This document shows positions 47,160 to 59,197 of a stretch of DNA of 64,000 bases, piece after piece. Source of the DNA: Cranoglanis bouderius. Its lineage: Eukaryota > Chordata > Actinopteri > Siluriformes > Cranoglanididae. The DNA is taken from assembly GCA_023630585.1 (NCBI GenBank), contig CM042562.1, forward strand, positions 11,844,684-11,908,683. The letters run 5' to 3'. Below the pieces are notes generated by a model. The model was given only the letters and a program-made list of their open reading frames with translations, searched no databases and was not told the DNA's origin. The position numbers and the translations under genes are program-made. The number at the start of each line of letters is the position of its first letter. The stretch's first letter is position 1.

Positions 47160-47480
47160 CTCATCAAGACAACGGGCCTGCTTCAATTTTTTTCTTCTCC
47201 CGCTCAGAACGTAGACAATTAACAAGATGCAGAGCGCTTGCATCAGTGATTTGCAGGTTATTATGCAACCGCCCGCTGGCATAGATCTGGCCCTGCCTCA
47301 GATAATAGGGCTGCCTGATAGCTGCAGTGTCAATATGCCAAAGAACAACATTTGAATGTGAGCTGTTGTGCTTATTTGCCTCCAATGGATGATCTGTGGC
47401 CTGATAACTGAGCTCCTACCTGCCGAGGACGCGGCGTGACGCCTATCTGTGTCTCGCACAATTATTACAATGAACAAACC
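47160..47480 (+). promoter_or_regulatory. Candidate conserved non-coding element (3' flank)
   Basis: About 320 bases of complex, repeat-free sequence with CAATTAACAAGATGC (47216), TTATTATGCAACC-like and GATAATAGGGCTGCC segments, standing out from the AT-rich, repeat-bearing flank. No coding frame is recognised. Assigned by texture and nearness to ebf3. Confidence 0.35.
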
Positions 47481-48089
47481 GGACAAAGGAGAGCCCCTGT
47501 CTTTATACCGGCTAGGGAGAATCAAACCCCCGTTTTACCTTCAAATAACTTCTTTTATCTACTGGAAAAAGCACTTGAGAGCAAATCTAAATTCTATCAG
47601 AGGAAGTAAAACAACCCCCAATCAGATTAGGGATCGATCTTTGGCCGCTTGCCATTTGGGGAAGTATCTTTGACGTTGAGATGAGATAACAGCCGCCATG
47701 TAGAAGTACAGAAACTGGTTTGAGATGTTGTAGTATTTAAACCTTAGCAGTCATTATGCATTTAGTTATTGCAGATTATTGCAATTAGCTTAATTGTGTA
47801 AACAAAATATACAAAGAGCTACAAAATATGTAACAGTAGTAAAGTTGATAAAGCAATTGTATTTATTTATTTATTTTTGCTTGAAAGAAAATGTGGACAC
47901 ATTTCAGAACAATCTGCGCAGTATCACCAGTCATAAAGGCACAAAGGCACAGCCATTAAGGCTATTACAGGAGCAGCTGCAGGCCTGTGGCCCAGCGTTG
48001 TTCTAACATCCAGCCCTGCTTCTCATCCTCTGTGGATTCTGTAAATGCGGAGACAGAGTGGTCCAGTGTGTGACGTGTTCTCTGTTCAT

Positions 48090-48260
48090 CAAAGAGTGGC
48101 CTCGCATCGGCCCCGGACAGCCCAGCACCTCACTCAATCACCCAGAAAGCCTCTTTATTACCCAACCCTAATGGCCATCCTCTGCCATATTTTTTAATGC
48201 AAGCATTAAATATTTATAAAAACCCAAGTCAATAATCCCTCATAACCCCAGACAGAGAGA
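48090..48260 (+). promoter_or_regulatory. Candidate conserved non-coding element (3' flank)
   Basis: Complex sequence containing CTAATGGCCATCC (near 48168) and AATGCAAGCATTAAATATTT (48196-48215), followed by TCAATAATCCCTCATAA (48229), which looks like clustered homeodomain-type sites. No coding signal. Confidence 0.3.
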
Positions 48261-49740
48261 GAGAGAGACGGACACTCATTCATTTACTGCGGCCCATGCA
48301 CTCTGAAATAAAGCCAAAAGGTCAAGGGGTCGCTCAATCAAAGTGAGCCAAGGCCAGCCTGGAGCATCTGCTGTCATTATTATTAGGACAATTATTTCTG
48401 CAGTCACTAAAATGTGTACTAGAGTATGGCAAGACAATATTGAGCTACTTTTTTTGGGGTGTGCGTGCGTGTGTTTTGTAAGGAGCATGGGTTTGAACAC
48501 GGGCTTATGTATTGTTATCTATCATAGAGCCTCTGCCTTCAATACCACACTCACAGGCAGTAAATCAGGGCTCTGGAGGTTCCCAAAGGAGAGAATCCAT
48601 TGGTACAAAGGCCTCGTCCTGCATACACACTCTTCACCTTAGTCACAGAGATGGATGTTAATGTGTTTTAGATCAACTTTCATAACCTCTAACAGGGTAG
48701 AGAATGCAAAATACTGGAGAGTCATTTGGTTTTAATGGGTGATTATAGTTTTTTGGGGATTATGTATTGAACAGGCCTGATTTTCACAACACCAACTCTC
48801 AATTAACAATTAAAATGTCTTTTGAATGGGTACTTAGCCTATTATTTGAATCCAAAAAGTCTGCAGGAAGACTAAATCTCTAAAACTTTCTAAATCTGTC
48901 TCGAGCATTTATTTTTTCCCCCTACAGGTAGGAATTAGACAGAAGAGAAATAGTGTGTTGCTTGTTCTCAACATTTTACAAAATTATTTGGTCAGCAGGA
49001 AATACTGACCAAGCAGTGGTGTTAGATTGCTAAATAAGCACAGACCAGAAGGATGGAAATGTTTAAATAAGGGATATCCATGCAACTCATGGTAGTGTAT
49101 CATTGTCTATGAATAAAAACATCCCTTTTAACAGCAACAAGGCACTCGTCTCACAGGGGTGGTGGAGGTGGTGGGGGTAGTTGGGGGATTTTGTCTCTGG
49201 CGTCTACTGGGCACCGCTCTGAGACAAGGCCAACTGCATCAGCACTACAGCTCTTTCTTATTCCTTTCTTTTTTCAGCTAGTCCTATCACCCCTGTTCTC
49301 CCACATGCACATTCCCACTACATGGCATAATCTTTGTTTTTGCAGTCTCAACTGGCGGTACCCATGGTGATATCCATGCCTAGCTCTCTGATGCCTCCTC
49401 ATCTCTGTCTTTCACTCCTTTCCTTTCCTCTCCCATCGTCCTACAGGCACTTTGACACTTGATACCAGTTGTTCCAGTAGCCCCCCCTCATACACACAGC
49501 TCTCTACAGGGTTTTGATATAAAAGCCACATCCAACTCAACAGTAGCTGCCTTTTTACTCAGAACCCAGTGGCACACCGACAGCCTCTTTTATTCAACTC
49601 CTAAAACAGTGTTGGTGTTAAGACTACTGCAACAGTGCCATAGCTAGATACTTGCACTGTGAATGAGTGGACTTAAAGACATAAATACTGACTTACTTTA
49701 GATAAAACAATCCGTTAAATGAATAAATATGAATGTAAAT
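48260..49740. other. 3' flank, no gene seen
   Basis: Ordinary flanking DNA with a G-rich patch near 49156-49190. No coding exon, RNA gene or clear element is recognised. Confidence 0.65.
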
Positions 49741-49964
49741 TATTCATTCATTCATCTTCAGACAGAGTTGCGGTAGGTCCAGAGCCTATCCCAGGAACAC
49801 TGGGTGTGAGGTGAGAATACACACTGCATAGTATAAAGGGTATTACACTTGCACAAAATTCAGACCTATGGGCAATTTTAAAAAGCCAGTCCACCTGGAG
49901 CCTGGAGGAAACCTTGAGAGGACTGTTGAGCTGTGAGGCAGCACCACTACCTGCTCCACCTAGG
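49741..49964 (-). mobile_element. tRNA-type SINE, internally deleted, (TTCA)n end
   Basis: Begins with ATTCATTCATTCATCTTCAG and contains GGTCCAGAGCCTATCCCAGG, AACACTGGGTGTGAGG and GAGCTGTGAGGCAGCACCAC, the same landmarks as the copy at 46331. It is shorter than that copy, so part of the middle is lost. It lies directly left of another SINE (49978-50308). Confidence 0.65.
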
Positions 49965-49977
49965 AATGTAATATAAT

Positions 49978-50308
49978 GTCCATCCATCCATTTCATACCA
50001 CTTATCCTACACAGGTTCAAGGGGGAACCTGGAGCCTATCCCAGGGAACTTGGGGGACAAGGCAGGGGACACCCTAGATGTGGGGGCCAGCCCATCGCAG
50101 TGCACATTCGCACACACATACACACACTACAGACAATTTAAAGATGCCAATCGGCCTACAACGCATGTCTTTGGACTGGGGGAGGAAACCGGAGTACCCG
50201 GAGAAAAACCCCTGAAGCACGAGGAGAACACAGGGTGGAGGTGGGATTTGAACCCCCAGCCCTGACGTGCGAGGCAAACGTGCTGTCGATTAAGCCACCA
50301 CGTCTCCG
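49978..50308 (-). mobile_element. tRNA-derived SINE with (TGGA)n tail
   Basis: The + strand runs from TCCATCCATCCATTTCATAC to AAGCCACCACGTCTCC. On the minus strand this gives a tRNA-like head: GGTGGCTTAATCG (A-box type, TRGCNNAGTGG with changes), and about 40 bases on GGTTCAAATCCCAC (perfect B box). Then comes the body with TCCGGTTTCCTCCCCCAGTC and CCAGGTTCCCCC, and a (TGGA)n tail. Length is about 330 bases. It has no coding capacity and would be mobilised by a LINE in trans. A second copy lies at 53590-53898. Confidence 0.8.
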
Positions 50309-53300
50309 TAACATAATGTCTAATTACAAATTGTCATTCCAAAATTGAAGCCATCAGAGCACAAAGTTAAGAACTATAAAGTAGTATCTTATGAGCACAA
50401 TATCATTTGGTAAGGGAAACATGATACCTTTTATATCCTTTGCATAGTTTAGTGGTTGGTCTAGTATTCAAAACTGGTCTGCGTAAAGCTTTAAATGTTG
50501 CATATTCTTTAAACAGTCAGCTTTAACAGTGAGTCCTAATAGAAACAGATTCATGTACACGTGCTACATCTTCTACTATTGGGACTGATTAAGTCTTTAG
50601 TTTACATCCAAACAAATACAATTTTATAATGTCAGCTCTTGATTTCACTGAATTTATGGTGTCATTTATTCAAGCTGTATCTTCTGTACCAAACAGACGG
50701 CCTTCTCGCTCACACTTTCCTGGCCCTGTGAAGCGGAGTCTCTCGCATGCCACTAATTCCCCTGTCCTTCCCTCCCTCCCACGATTGATCTTCGGTGGCC
50801 TATTGTTGAGCAGGTCTCACAAGATAATTGGGTGGATGATATGATTCATTAGGCAAATCAATTCCACAATCGTTCTGTAAATCAGTTGGGCCGGTGATTT
50901 ATTGCAATTGATTTCTTGACAAATGTGCTCTCTGACAGATAAAACACAGCAACAGTCACCTTTTTTTGTCCACAAGTTAATCATCAGACCAGCCGAGGGA
51001 TGAGGAAAAAAATATGGGGGGAAAAAAAAAAATTCCATGCAACTGAATAATTTCTTTAAGAAGCAGAACGGAATTAAAATCATACAGTGCATACCTGCTA
51101 AAAGGAGGGTTGACGTAGATGTAATTTATTTATTTTTATTTATTTATCTGGATGTGATTTAAGCTCATCTGCCACCTCACTATATAAACATCCCTTTTTC
51201 TAGAATCACCATGACACCATGTCACAGGATAAATCTCTCTATCTTTCTTTTTCATCTTTATCTCGCTCACACTTGCTCACCTCTCGTTCTGATTCACTGA
51301 GTCGAGTTCAGATAATAAGTCGTAGTACAGATAACCTCGGTGGTTAAATACCTGAAAATGATCGGGAATTGTCACTCGCTAAGCCGAGTAAGAATGCTAA
51401 AGTGACAATGAATCACAATTCACGGATTAACCTTTAAAACCGGATCCAGCCATGGAGAACTGTGTAATGGCTTGTTCTAAAGAAAATCTAACACCACGGC
51501 TAGCTGTTCGGTTCTTTTAAAGCGTTATATTTCCGGCTAGATAATGCTATTTGTGTAAATGTGAGACCCAAGGCTTTTGGAACATACACGACATACACAA
51601 CAAAGACACAGTGTTGTCTTAAATGCTCATTTGTATCCAGCTGTGTGTCCATCTCTAACTGGCTGTATACTCACTGGCTCAGAACGTGCCAGTGTATATC
51701 CAGGAGTGTGTGGAAGTGATTGCTGTTATCTCATTTAGACAATAAACTTTGCAGCAGCAGGCCTGCATTATCCTTACCAATCTGTGCTACGCTAGTGGTT
51801 AGCACATGTGCATCCCCTCCTCCTTTTCCTCCTCCTCCTCCTCCCTGCCATAGAAACAGGTGTGGGTGGTTTGAATAATGCTCAGAAGAAGTCTCCAGCT
51901 TGCTGACTACACACAATCTTTGGTGCAGATCACTGACCAACCAACACGCAGAACCGCTAAGCGTTACGGTTTAGCGGCGTGTGTGCATACGCCATAAGCC
52001 TGGTTCCAGCATTCCGGCTCCGGTTGGAGCTGGCGAGCTGTCTGCCGTGGCTCAGAGTCTGCGTATGACTTTGTAGTTAAAGACAGATGGTGAATGTGCT
52101 CTCATGTTGGAGCGCTTGCACTAGTTTGTGCTGATGCCGGGGAAAAGCGTGACATCAAGGCCTGTCGCTCTTATACCTAGCTGTGAGGCTGATGAATAAT
52201 GCGAAAGCAAGTAGGAAGGAACTTTAAAGTCATCTGTTTGAGGGTTTTGAAACTAACCGGTTTCAAAATGAGGAAATGCAAACACGTGTAAACTGTGGAT
52301 GATGTCTTTTTATGTGTTGCCATGCACTGAACGTGTATCAGAACGTGCCACAGAGTTGTGGATACTTATTGTTTTTCCTCAGCACGTTCATAAGCCCTAG
52401 CGTTGACGAAACAGCTACTACTCTGCACCGAAGCCTTTATTTCTGACCGCAATATATGGGTTATATTTACAAAAAAAAAAAAAAAAAAGCTACACTGGCA
52501 GAAATTAAAGGCAGTAAAACATCAACATCGCCAATATGAACAGAAATAAAAATCAAAGAATGATAGGTTTCATATTTGAAATGACCCTAGATATCAATGT
52601 AAAACTAACACTGTCTGAATTTCCTTTCATATATTAATAGCTGGATGCCATATTTAAAGCTTTCCTTTCACACCAAGGTAACCTTCACATAACAGGCATA
52701 CCCAAACCCAGCATGTACACATTCACACACCACAATGTCACCAACAGAGATTGCAAGGATAGCAAATTCACAAAGTCCCTCCAATGTCCCAATAACAGCA
52801 ACAAGATGACAGCAACAAGGACAACAGCGTTACAGTGACGATGATGGCGCTATATACAGCTTTGACACGTTCAACAAATCCAGCAACTGATTTTTCAGCA
52901 AAGAGGACAATAGACGTCTTCTATTACAGGCATCTTCAATAGACGTCTTGACATCTTCACGATGATAGAGTTACATTACATGTGTCATTATCTATGACAT
53001 TTTTTTTTCAGTGAAAGGAGCTGAGATTGATTGACTCACACAATTGCCGGGTTATTTTAAGGCAAGCGACGCACAGGTGGTTTGCTTATCAGGGTCAACT
53101 CTCTATTATGCAGAACTGGTGTATGAATCTAGGAAGCTGTCAGGAAACTAAATGAGCACAGATTACCTGTAAAGGAGAATGGGATGCTGGCTCTTGCTCA
53201 TCCGCTGCTCTGTTATTCGTTTTTAGGAATTATCTTGACAGCTAAATATCATCACAGAGAAACTAAAAAATAATATCCGAACAAATGACATGCACTTGGA

Positions 53301-53589
53301 CACAAACACACCCATTTAAGGTTTAAAAACGTCAGCAAATACAGTATAATCTTTGCAAGACCTCTAGACCTGAATGAATAAATTCATATCAGATTAACAC
53401 TAGAACACTATATCGGTTTTCACTGCTCTGGTTCTAGCTGACTACTTGTTTTCAAACCATGTAGGCAGGAGCGTTTGCTCACTTTTCTCTCTGCATGAGG
53501 AAGTAGGGGTCCTGGGTGCTCTCATCTTTAGTTAATGCAGGCTAATTTGAGCCAGTGACCTGACTCACAAGAGGCATGTGACTCATGAC
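50309..53589. other. 3' flank, no gene seen
   Basis: About 3.3 kb of ordinary AT-rich DNA with a few short A runs (51022-51032, 52471-52488) and TTTA-rich sequence near 51125. The open frames are short and lack recognisable domains. The stretch 51300-52460 is complex and repeat-poor and may be partly regulatory; I cannot say more. Confidence 0.65.
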
Positions 53590-53898
53590 ACTCCATCCAT
53601 CCATTTTCTATAACGCTTATCCTACACAGGGTCGTGGGGAGCCTGGAGCCTATCCCAAGACACTTTGGATGGCGTCCCAACCCATTGCAGGGCACAATCA
53701 CACACTACAGACAATTTAGAAATGCCAATCAGCATGCAACACATGTCTTTAGACTAAGGGATGAAACCGGAGTACCCGGAGGAAACCCTCAAAGCAGGGA
53801 GAGAACATGAAAACTCCATGCACACAGGGCAGAGGTGGGAATCGAACCCCCCAACCCCAGAGATGCGAGGCAAATATGCTAACCGCTAAGCCACCACT
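53590..53898 (-). mobile_element. tRNA-derived SINE with (TGGA)n tail, second copy
   Basis: Same family as 49978-50308. The + strand starts ACTCCATCCATCCATTTTCT and ends GCTAAGCCACCACTGAGG. The minus strand gives GTGGTGGCTTAGCGGTTAGC (A box) and GGTTCGATTCCCAC (perfect B box), a well-preserved pol III promoter. It lacks coding capacity. Confidence 0.82.
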
Positions 53899-54002
53899 GA
53901 GGCTAAACATGTTGTTTGGAAACAATTCGGTGAGAGAATGCTGCTACATATAGCGAAAACCATAGAATTGGCCTTGCTGTTCCGATACTTTCGGAGGGGG
54001 CT

Positions 54003-54140
54003 GTATTTGTATAGTGCCTTTAACATTGCCTTTAACAAAACTACCTGGGAGGACATGCGGAAGAAACCTTGAGAGGAACCAGACTCAAAGTGGAACCCAT
54101 CTTCTTCTGGAATAGTGATATTATAAATCATTACAGTATA
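54003..54140 (-). repeat. Dispersed repeat fragment (inverted copy of 58687-58881)
   Basis: The 29 bases 54061-54089 are the exact reverse complement of 58714-58742. The flanks (TTTGTATAGTGCCTTTAACA near 54006, matching the AATGTCTATTGTTAAAA side of the other copy) are also related. The sequence belongs to a repeat common in teleosts; its class is not assigned here. Confidence 0.7.
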
Positions 54141-54453
54141 CATGTGTAGAAGAGTATCAATTATCTCACATCATTTTTTTCTGTGATTTCAATCATATCA
54201 CACTGCTAGCCAAACCAACTTGATAGAGAAATTATGATCACTTGTGAGTCTTCATTGTCAGCTTGAACATACAATCGGAATGATGCTGGTAGACAGGTAC
54301 TAAAAAACACAAGAGAGAGAAAAAGAACGAGTTCTCCACAGGGAGTGGGGGAGAGTGATAGTTCTCCTGTGTTCGGGTCACTAGGCCTGACTGAGGTAAA
54401 GTCATGCTGATGGAGAACTGACTGTCCGATATAACAATGACACACACTGTGCT

Positions 54454-54458
<5 letters not shown>

Positions 54459-54491
<33 letters not shown>
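54459..54491. repeat. (CA)n microsatellite
   Basis: A pure CA run of about 33 bases. Confidence 0.93.
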
Positions 54492-54493
<2 letters not shown>

Positions 54494-54599
54494 GACAAGG
54501 CTGTCACTATGTTTTTATGTCTAGTAATGACAAGAAAAGGAAGTCTACCTGACAGCTTTATGGAGATGGATTAAATATGGCACTGGGGTGATTTATTAA

Positions 54600-55860
54600 A
54601 TTATTAATTGATTAATATGAAACCGGAAAAATTCATTCATTTTTTTAGCTTTCATTTTAGGTTAAGTATAGATTCACATCTGCACCCCATTTGGATCTGT
54701 TCTGGATGCATGGAGCTGTTCTTTTTAGCAACGTTTTCATTAAACTGCTGTTAAACAAGTCAATAAATGTCCTAATGTCGAAGCAAAACAACAAACCGCG
54801 CTACACTCGGTTTGCGTGAAAAACAAAAGCCTCCTTTTGTTTCGCGAATAAGCAATTAAAGTGGAATGGAGCTCGGCTGTGGTACAGAATAGACCTCCAG
54901 CTTTCCAACTGGCATCCCCACCGTAGCTGCCTCTCTCTCGCCTAGCCACAATTTCCCCTTTAATTGTGCCACTTGAGAAATTTACGTGCCTGTGAATGTG
55001 GCATGAATCTCACGCTTATTGCGGTATCATTAGCAGCAACATTTAAGCAACATCTGTGTGCTATAGAGCTAATTGAAGTAGCACCAGCGTCAGCTGTAAA
55101 TCCACGGGAAGATGGCAGATCGCGCCCGGCACTGCTGAGCTAGCCGCTAACAGTCAGCCTGTTCCTGCAATCTGCCATGTGCAGGATGGCACAGACACAC
55201 ACTTACACACACACACACACACACACCACACACATGCTCTCATACACAACATCCAAAACATACAGAGAAGGGGGTTAATGATCCTATTAGCCACCTTGTT
55301 GCACCAAATTGGCTGTTTCCCTGGCTGCCCTGCTGCCTTGGTGCTGGTGTGTCTTGGAATTGGAAAGTGTGGAGGCTGGAGGGAAACGTGGATCAGTTTG
55401 GAGGGATGCAGTTTCCAAATTTAGGGGTTTTATTTCCAGGTGCTCATCGGGTTCTGTCGCTATCTTGTCCTGTCATACACCTTTCATTAACTCTGAGCGA
55501 ATCCGGTTTTCACACTGTACGAAATGATCCCATTAAAATCTTGGTTGAAATCTGTAAGAGTGATAACGTGTTCTCCATGTCAGATTATACGATGACGATC
55601 CGCTAATGATAGACTTGCAAATAAAGAAAAAAATGACTATATTCTGCTTACTTCATCAATCGCACATACAGAGCTTGTGTAATCAGAAACATTCTTTAAA
55701 GTGAGCTTGAGGTAATAAGGACATTTTTTCCCCCCTGTCCATTATCGTGTTTCATTTATGTTTGGTTATTGACACTACTGTATTTGTAGCTGCCATATGT
55801 GTTTTGCAGCATCCTATGCTGTCCTAATATTGGTGGCTTTTATACGAGTGTCAAATCACA
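54600..55860. other. 3' flank, no gene seen; part may be regulatory
   Basis: Complex sequence, with 54940-55160 repeat-poor and motif-rich (AATTTCCCCTTTAATTGTGC near 54950, ATAGAGCTAATTGAAGTAGC near 55063), a short CA patch at 55205-55240, and ordinary DNA after that. No exon is recognised. Confidence 0.6.
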
Positions 55861-55866
55861 TGGTTA

Positions 55867-56552
55867 GTCTCAATCAGCTCCCTAGCTCCCTAGGTGGTGA
55901 ATCAGTATATCGTGCACATGAGTTCGGGCACTGTTAAGGACCACGGCTCACTACACATTGGGATGCTGATGACTCAATTTCCGGCAACATGACTTTTTTA
56001 AATCATTAAACACTTAAAAGTCATTACATTTACATTATTTGTCAGACGCCCTTATCCAGAGCGACTTACATTTATCTCATTTATACATCTGAGCAGTTGA
56101 GGGCCTTGCTCAGGGGCCCAACAGTGACAGCTTGGCAGTGCTCAGGTTTGAACTCATGACCTTCCGAGCAGTAGCCCACGTCTTAACCACTGAGCTACCA
56201 CTGCCCCTTAAACGAACCAACTGTATATAGAATGTCAAGTAAAGTTAAAAAAAATCGCTAACGTAATACTCATTTGAGAGCTACAACAATGAAAACAAGC
56301 TACTTACTTTTGTAGACGAAGTTTGAGTTCATCCAGCATTTATTTCGAGCTGAGAGGCTTCAGAAAATATGACATCATCATTTCCAGTAAGGGAACATAG
56401 CGATGCTCCCTGGGTTTTGCGGTGCATTGTGTGATTTTTTTAGGGAGCAAACATTCCAGTGAACTGGAAGGGTTTTGCGATTGAATCAGCCCTCAAAATG
56501 GCCGACTTCCTGATCAGTACCCTGAATACTGAACTAGGGAGCTGATTGAGAC
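55867..56552. mobile_element. Non-autonomous DNA transposon with inverted ends
   Basis: GTCTCAATCAGCTCCCTAG (55867-55885) is repeated as its exact reverse complement at 56534-56552. The 686-base interval contains no transposase. Part of it (56022-56207) is a separate SINE, so the element without the SINE is about 500 bases. The 19-base perfect inverted ends and absence of coding sequence fit a MITE-like element. I see no clear target duplication and do not assign a superfamily. Confidence 0.75.
56022..56207 (-). mobile_element. tRNA-derived SINE with L2-type tail, nested in the transposon
   Basis: On the minus strand the head reads GGCAGTGGTAGCTCAGTGG (A box TAGCTCAGTGG), then GAGTTCAAACCTG (B box), a body, and a tail with GCTCTGGATAAGGGCGTCTG followed by ACAAATAATGTAAATGTAAT. 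The tail, with its short GC-TC...GGATAA...GGGC stem, resembles that of L2-clade LINEs, whose enzymes would mobilise it. CTTAAA occurs at both borders and may be the target duplication. Confidence 0.82.
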
Positions 56553-57479
56553 ACACCCACAGTCTGAGATTTTAATTAAAAAATCCGGACTCTGCCGGAA
56601 TGTTGTCGTGGCTGTATTTGGTGGCAATGGCTCAAAATCAGCCACCAGTGACACATTATGCATTCAAAGACCGCCAATCTCAACTCACAACCAAAAAATA
56701 CTTTTATGATGTGCGATTTTTGCATGCGACATCAAACTCTGGCCAAAAATGTTACAGTGTAAAGCTGACTTCAGTCTGTTTTTTTTTTTTTGTGCGGTCT
56801 TTAAAAGCGAACTCATGTCTGTTTTATTCTTTCTCTTTAACACACACACACACACTTTAACAGTGTGTTGCTTAGTCAGCCAGTTGTGCTAGCCCATAAA
56901 CTAATCTGGCTAGTAATCAAGTCATTACATCAACCTATTATACTCACAGCTCTGCTGTGGCCAGCGGAACGGTAGGAGGAACCGCAGTAAAAATAGACAA
57001 CACTGTCTCAGCCATAGCTATTCACAATCACAAACACATCGTAGGAAGCATCAGAACAATAATGGCTCCTCAGAAAAGCAATTGGCTTAAATTTGTCCTC
57101 ACTATTTTCAGCATGTAGTGGTGGAATGCGTGGAAAGATTTGTTGGATGAAAACCATCTGTTACGTAGATACAACTGGATAGATGTGTGATACTATAACT
57201 GTAACCTCCTGAGACTCAACTATGGTGTTGTGTGTGGTTTTCATTTGCTTCTTGTTATTTGTAAACACAAGTATGAGAAAATGATTGTGAACCACTTGGA
57301 ATAATGTGGAATTTTGATAGATGAATTCTGAATGACTGCTAGACTGTGACTGAATCAAAATCAAACAAACAAACAGATTTTTTTAATGAAACGTCAAAAC
57401 TAGGTTTTACATTTGTCCTGTCTTTTTTAATGTTTTACTACTAAAAGTTATGACTGCTATGACAACTGTTACTATGACG

Positions 57480-57848
57480 GCTATTACTACTCCCAATACT
57501 ACTACTACTACCACCACTACTACTACTGCAACTACGACTGCTATGACTACTACTACTACCCCAAATACTACTATTACTTCAACTACTACTACTACTGCTA
57601 CTACTGCCGCTGCCTCTCCAACTACTACTACTACTACTACTGCTACTCCAACTAGTACTACTACTTCTACTACTACTACTACTACTACTGCTGCAACTCC
57701 AACTACTTCTACTACTATTGCTAATCCTACTACTGCTACTACTACTACTGCTGCTGCTGCTGTTTCTACTCCAAATACTACTAGACTACTACTTCAACTA
57801 CTATTACTAGTACTACTCTAACCTCTACTACTCCAACTACTACTAATG

Positions 57849-57886
<38 letters not shown>

Positions 57887-57976
57887 GCCACTACTACTCC
57901 AAATACTACTAGCCTACTACTTCAACTACTGTTACTACTACTACTCTAAACTCTACTACTCCAACTACTACTAATG

Positions 57977-58011
<35 letters not shown>

Positions 58012-58367
58012 GCTGCAACTCCAACTACTTCTACTACTATTGCTAATCCTACTACTGCTGCTACTACTACTACTACTACTGCCACTACTACTCCAAATAC
58101 TACTAGCCTACTACTCCAACTACTACTAATGCTACCACTACTACTACTACTACTACTACTGCCACTACTACTCCAAATACTACTAGCCTACTACTTCAAC
58201 TACTACTACTCCAACCTCTACTTCTCCAACTACTACTACTACTACTACTGCTACCACTACACCAAATACTACTACTACGACTTCAACTACTACTACTACT
58301 ACTACTACTGCCACTACTACTACTGCTATCAGTACTCCAAATACTACAACTACTTCAACTACTTCTA

Positions 58368-58402
<35 letters not shown>

Positions 58403-58412
58403 TTACTAATAA
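57480..58412. repeat. (CTA/ACT)n satellite-like array with higher-order units
   Basis: About 930 bases built from ACT/CTA triplets with variant triplets (GCT, TCT, CCA, ATA). Blocks beginning CCAAATACTACTAG recur at about 57771, 57899, 58094 and 58170, followed by CTACTACTTCAACTACT and by ACTAATGCTACCACTACT, so a higher-order unit of roughly 75-195 bases has duplicated. The long open frames here (Thr-rich, Tyr-rich, Leu-rich or Val-rich) are a consequence of the triplet repeat, not genes. Confidence 0.92.
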
Positions 58413-58686
58413 TAATAATAATAAAACTAAGGTGAATAGACCTAGTCAATACACATAGACATAACCTAACGCTAATAATAAATTGCTGATATGTTGATGT
58501 TTTATTTTGGATGTTTATTTAACTTTATGTTGAGACTGTGGTGAATTTCCTGATTACACTGTTGCACTTTTTTTGTTTTATCATGTAGCACATAGTTATA
58601 GGGAATTATTTATAATTATTTAGCAATTATCATTCTATCCTATATTATATAATTATATAAGAATTATTAATAATTACACTATTCGA

Positions 58687-58881
58687 TGTCACCCAGATGA
58701 GGATGGGTTCTCTTTTGAGTCTGGTTCCTCTCAAGGTTTCTTCCTCATCATCTCAGGGAGTTTTTCCTTGCCACCGTTGCCTCGGCTTGCTCATTAGGGA
58801 TACATTTATCAATTTAAAATGTAGATCCGAAATGTATATATTTCTATGAAGCTGCTTTGTGACAATGTCTATTGTTAAAAA
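58687..58881 (+). repeat. Dispersed repeat fragment
   Basis: CACCCAGATGAGGATGGGTT, then a segment shared exactly with 54061-54089 (reverse complement), CTCAGGGAGTTTTTCCTTGC, and an end with TGAAGCTGCTTTGTGACAAT and GTCTATTGTTAAAA. I recall this order from a repeat found throughout teleost genomes. It has no coding capacity. Confidence 0.7.
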
Positions 58882-59197
58882 ACAGTTAGGAAGGAATGTT
58901 AAGTGTCAGCATTTGTCTGTACAGTCAGTAAGTTTTTAACCACAAGAATGTCTTCAGGACAGAGAACACTGTGGTTTCCCTGTAACATGACGCACTGCAT
59001 TTTTTTGTCTTCAAGAGCGAGAGAAAAAAAGAGAAGCTGGACAGGGAGCAACTGTTTATATCTGTTATAACATAAGCAGTCACAGGAAATAACTTGTCTC
59101 ATGGACATTCCATGACTTCAATGTAACTATAAATGGTTAAAAAAACATATGCTATTCACTAGTAATTTTAAAAAGTGTATTTCGTTTGTAAAACACT

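Larger units (their letters stand above)
44831..47160. other. 3' flank, no gene seen
   Basis: AT-rich flanking DNA with a CTAA tandem (45101-45153), a CA run (45242-45324) and a diverged SINE (46331-46638, listed). Sequence at 45530-46200 is complex but has no coding signal that I recognise. Confidence 0.7.

Noticed and set aside
50036..50046. TCCCAGGGAA as an EBF site.
   Set aside because: Spacing between half-sites is one base, not two, and it belongs to a SINE present in many copies.
57450..57821. Thr-rich open frame of 123 codons that could look like a mucin-like gene.
   Set aside because: It is the CTA/ACT triplet array read in frame; no signal peptide, splice sites or flanking coding sequence.
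58129..58458. Leu/Tyr/Thr-rich open frame of 109 codons.
   Set aside because: Another frame of the same triplet array.
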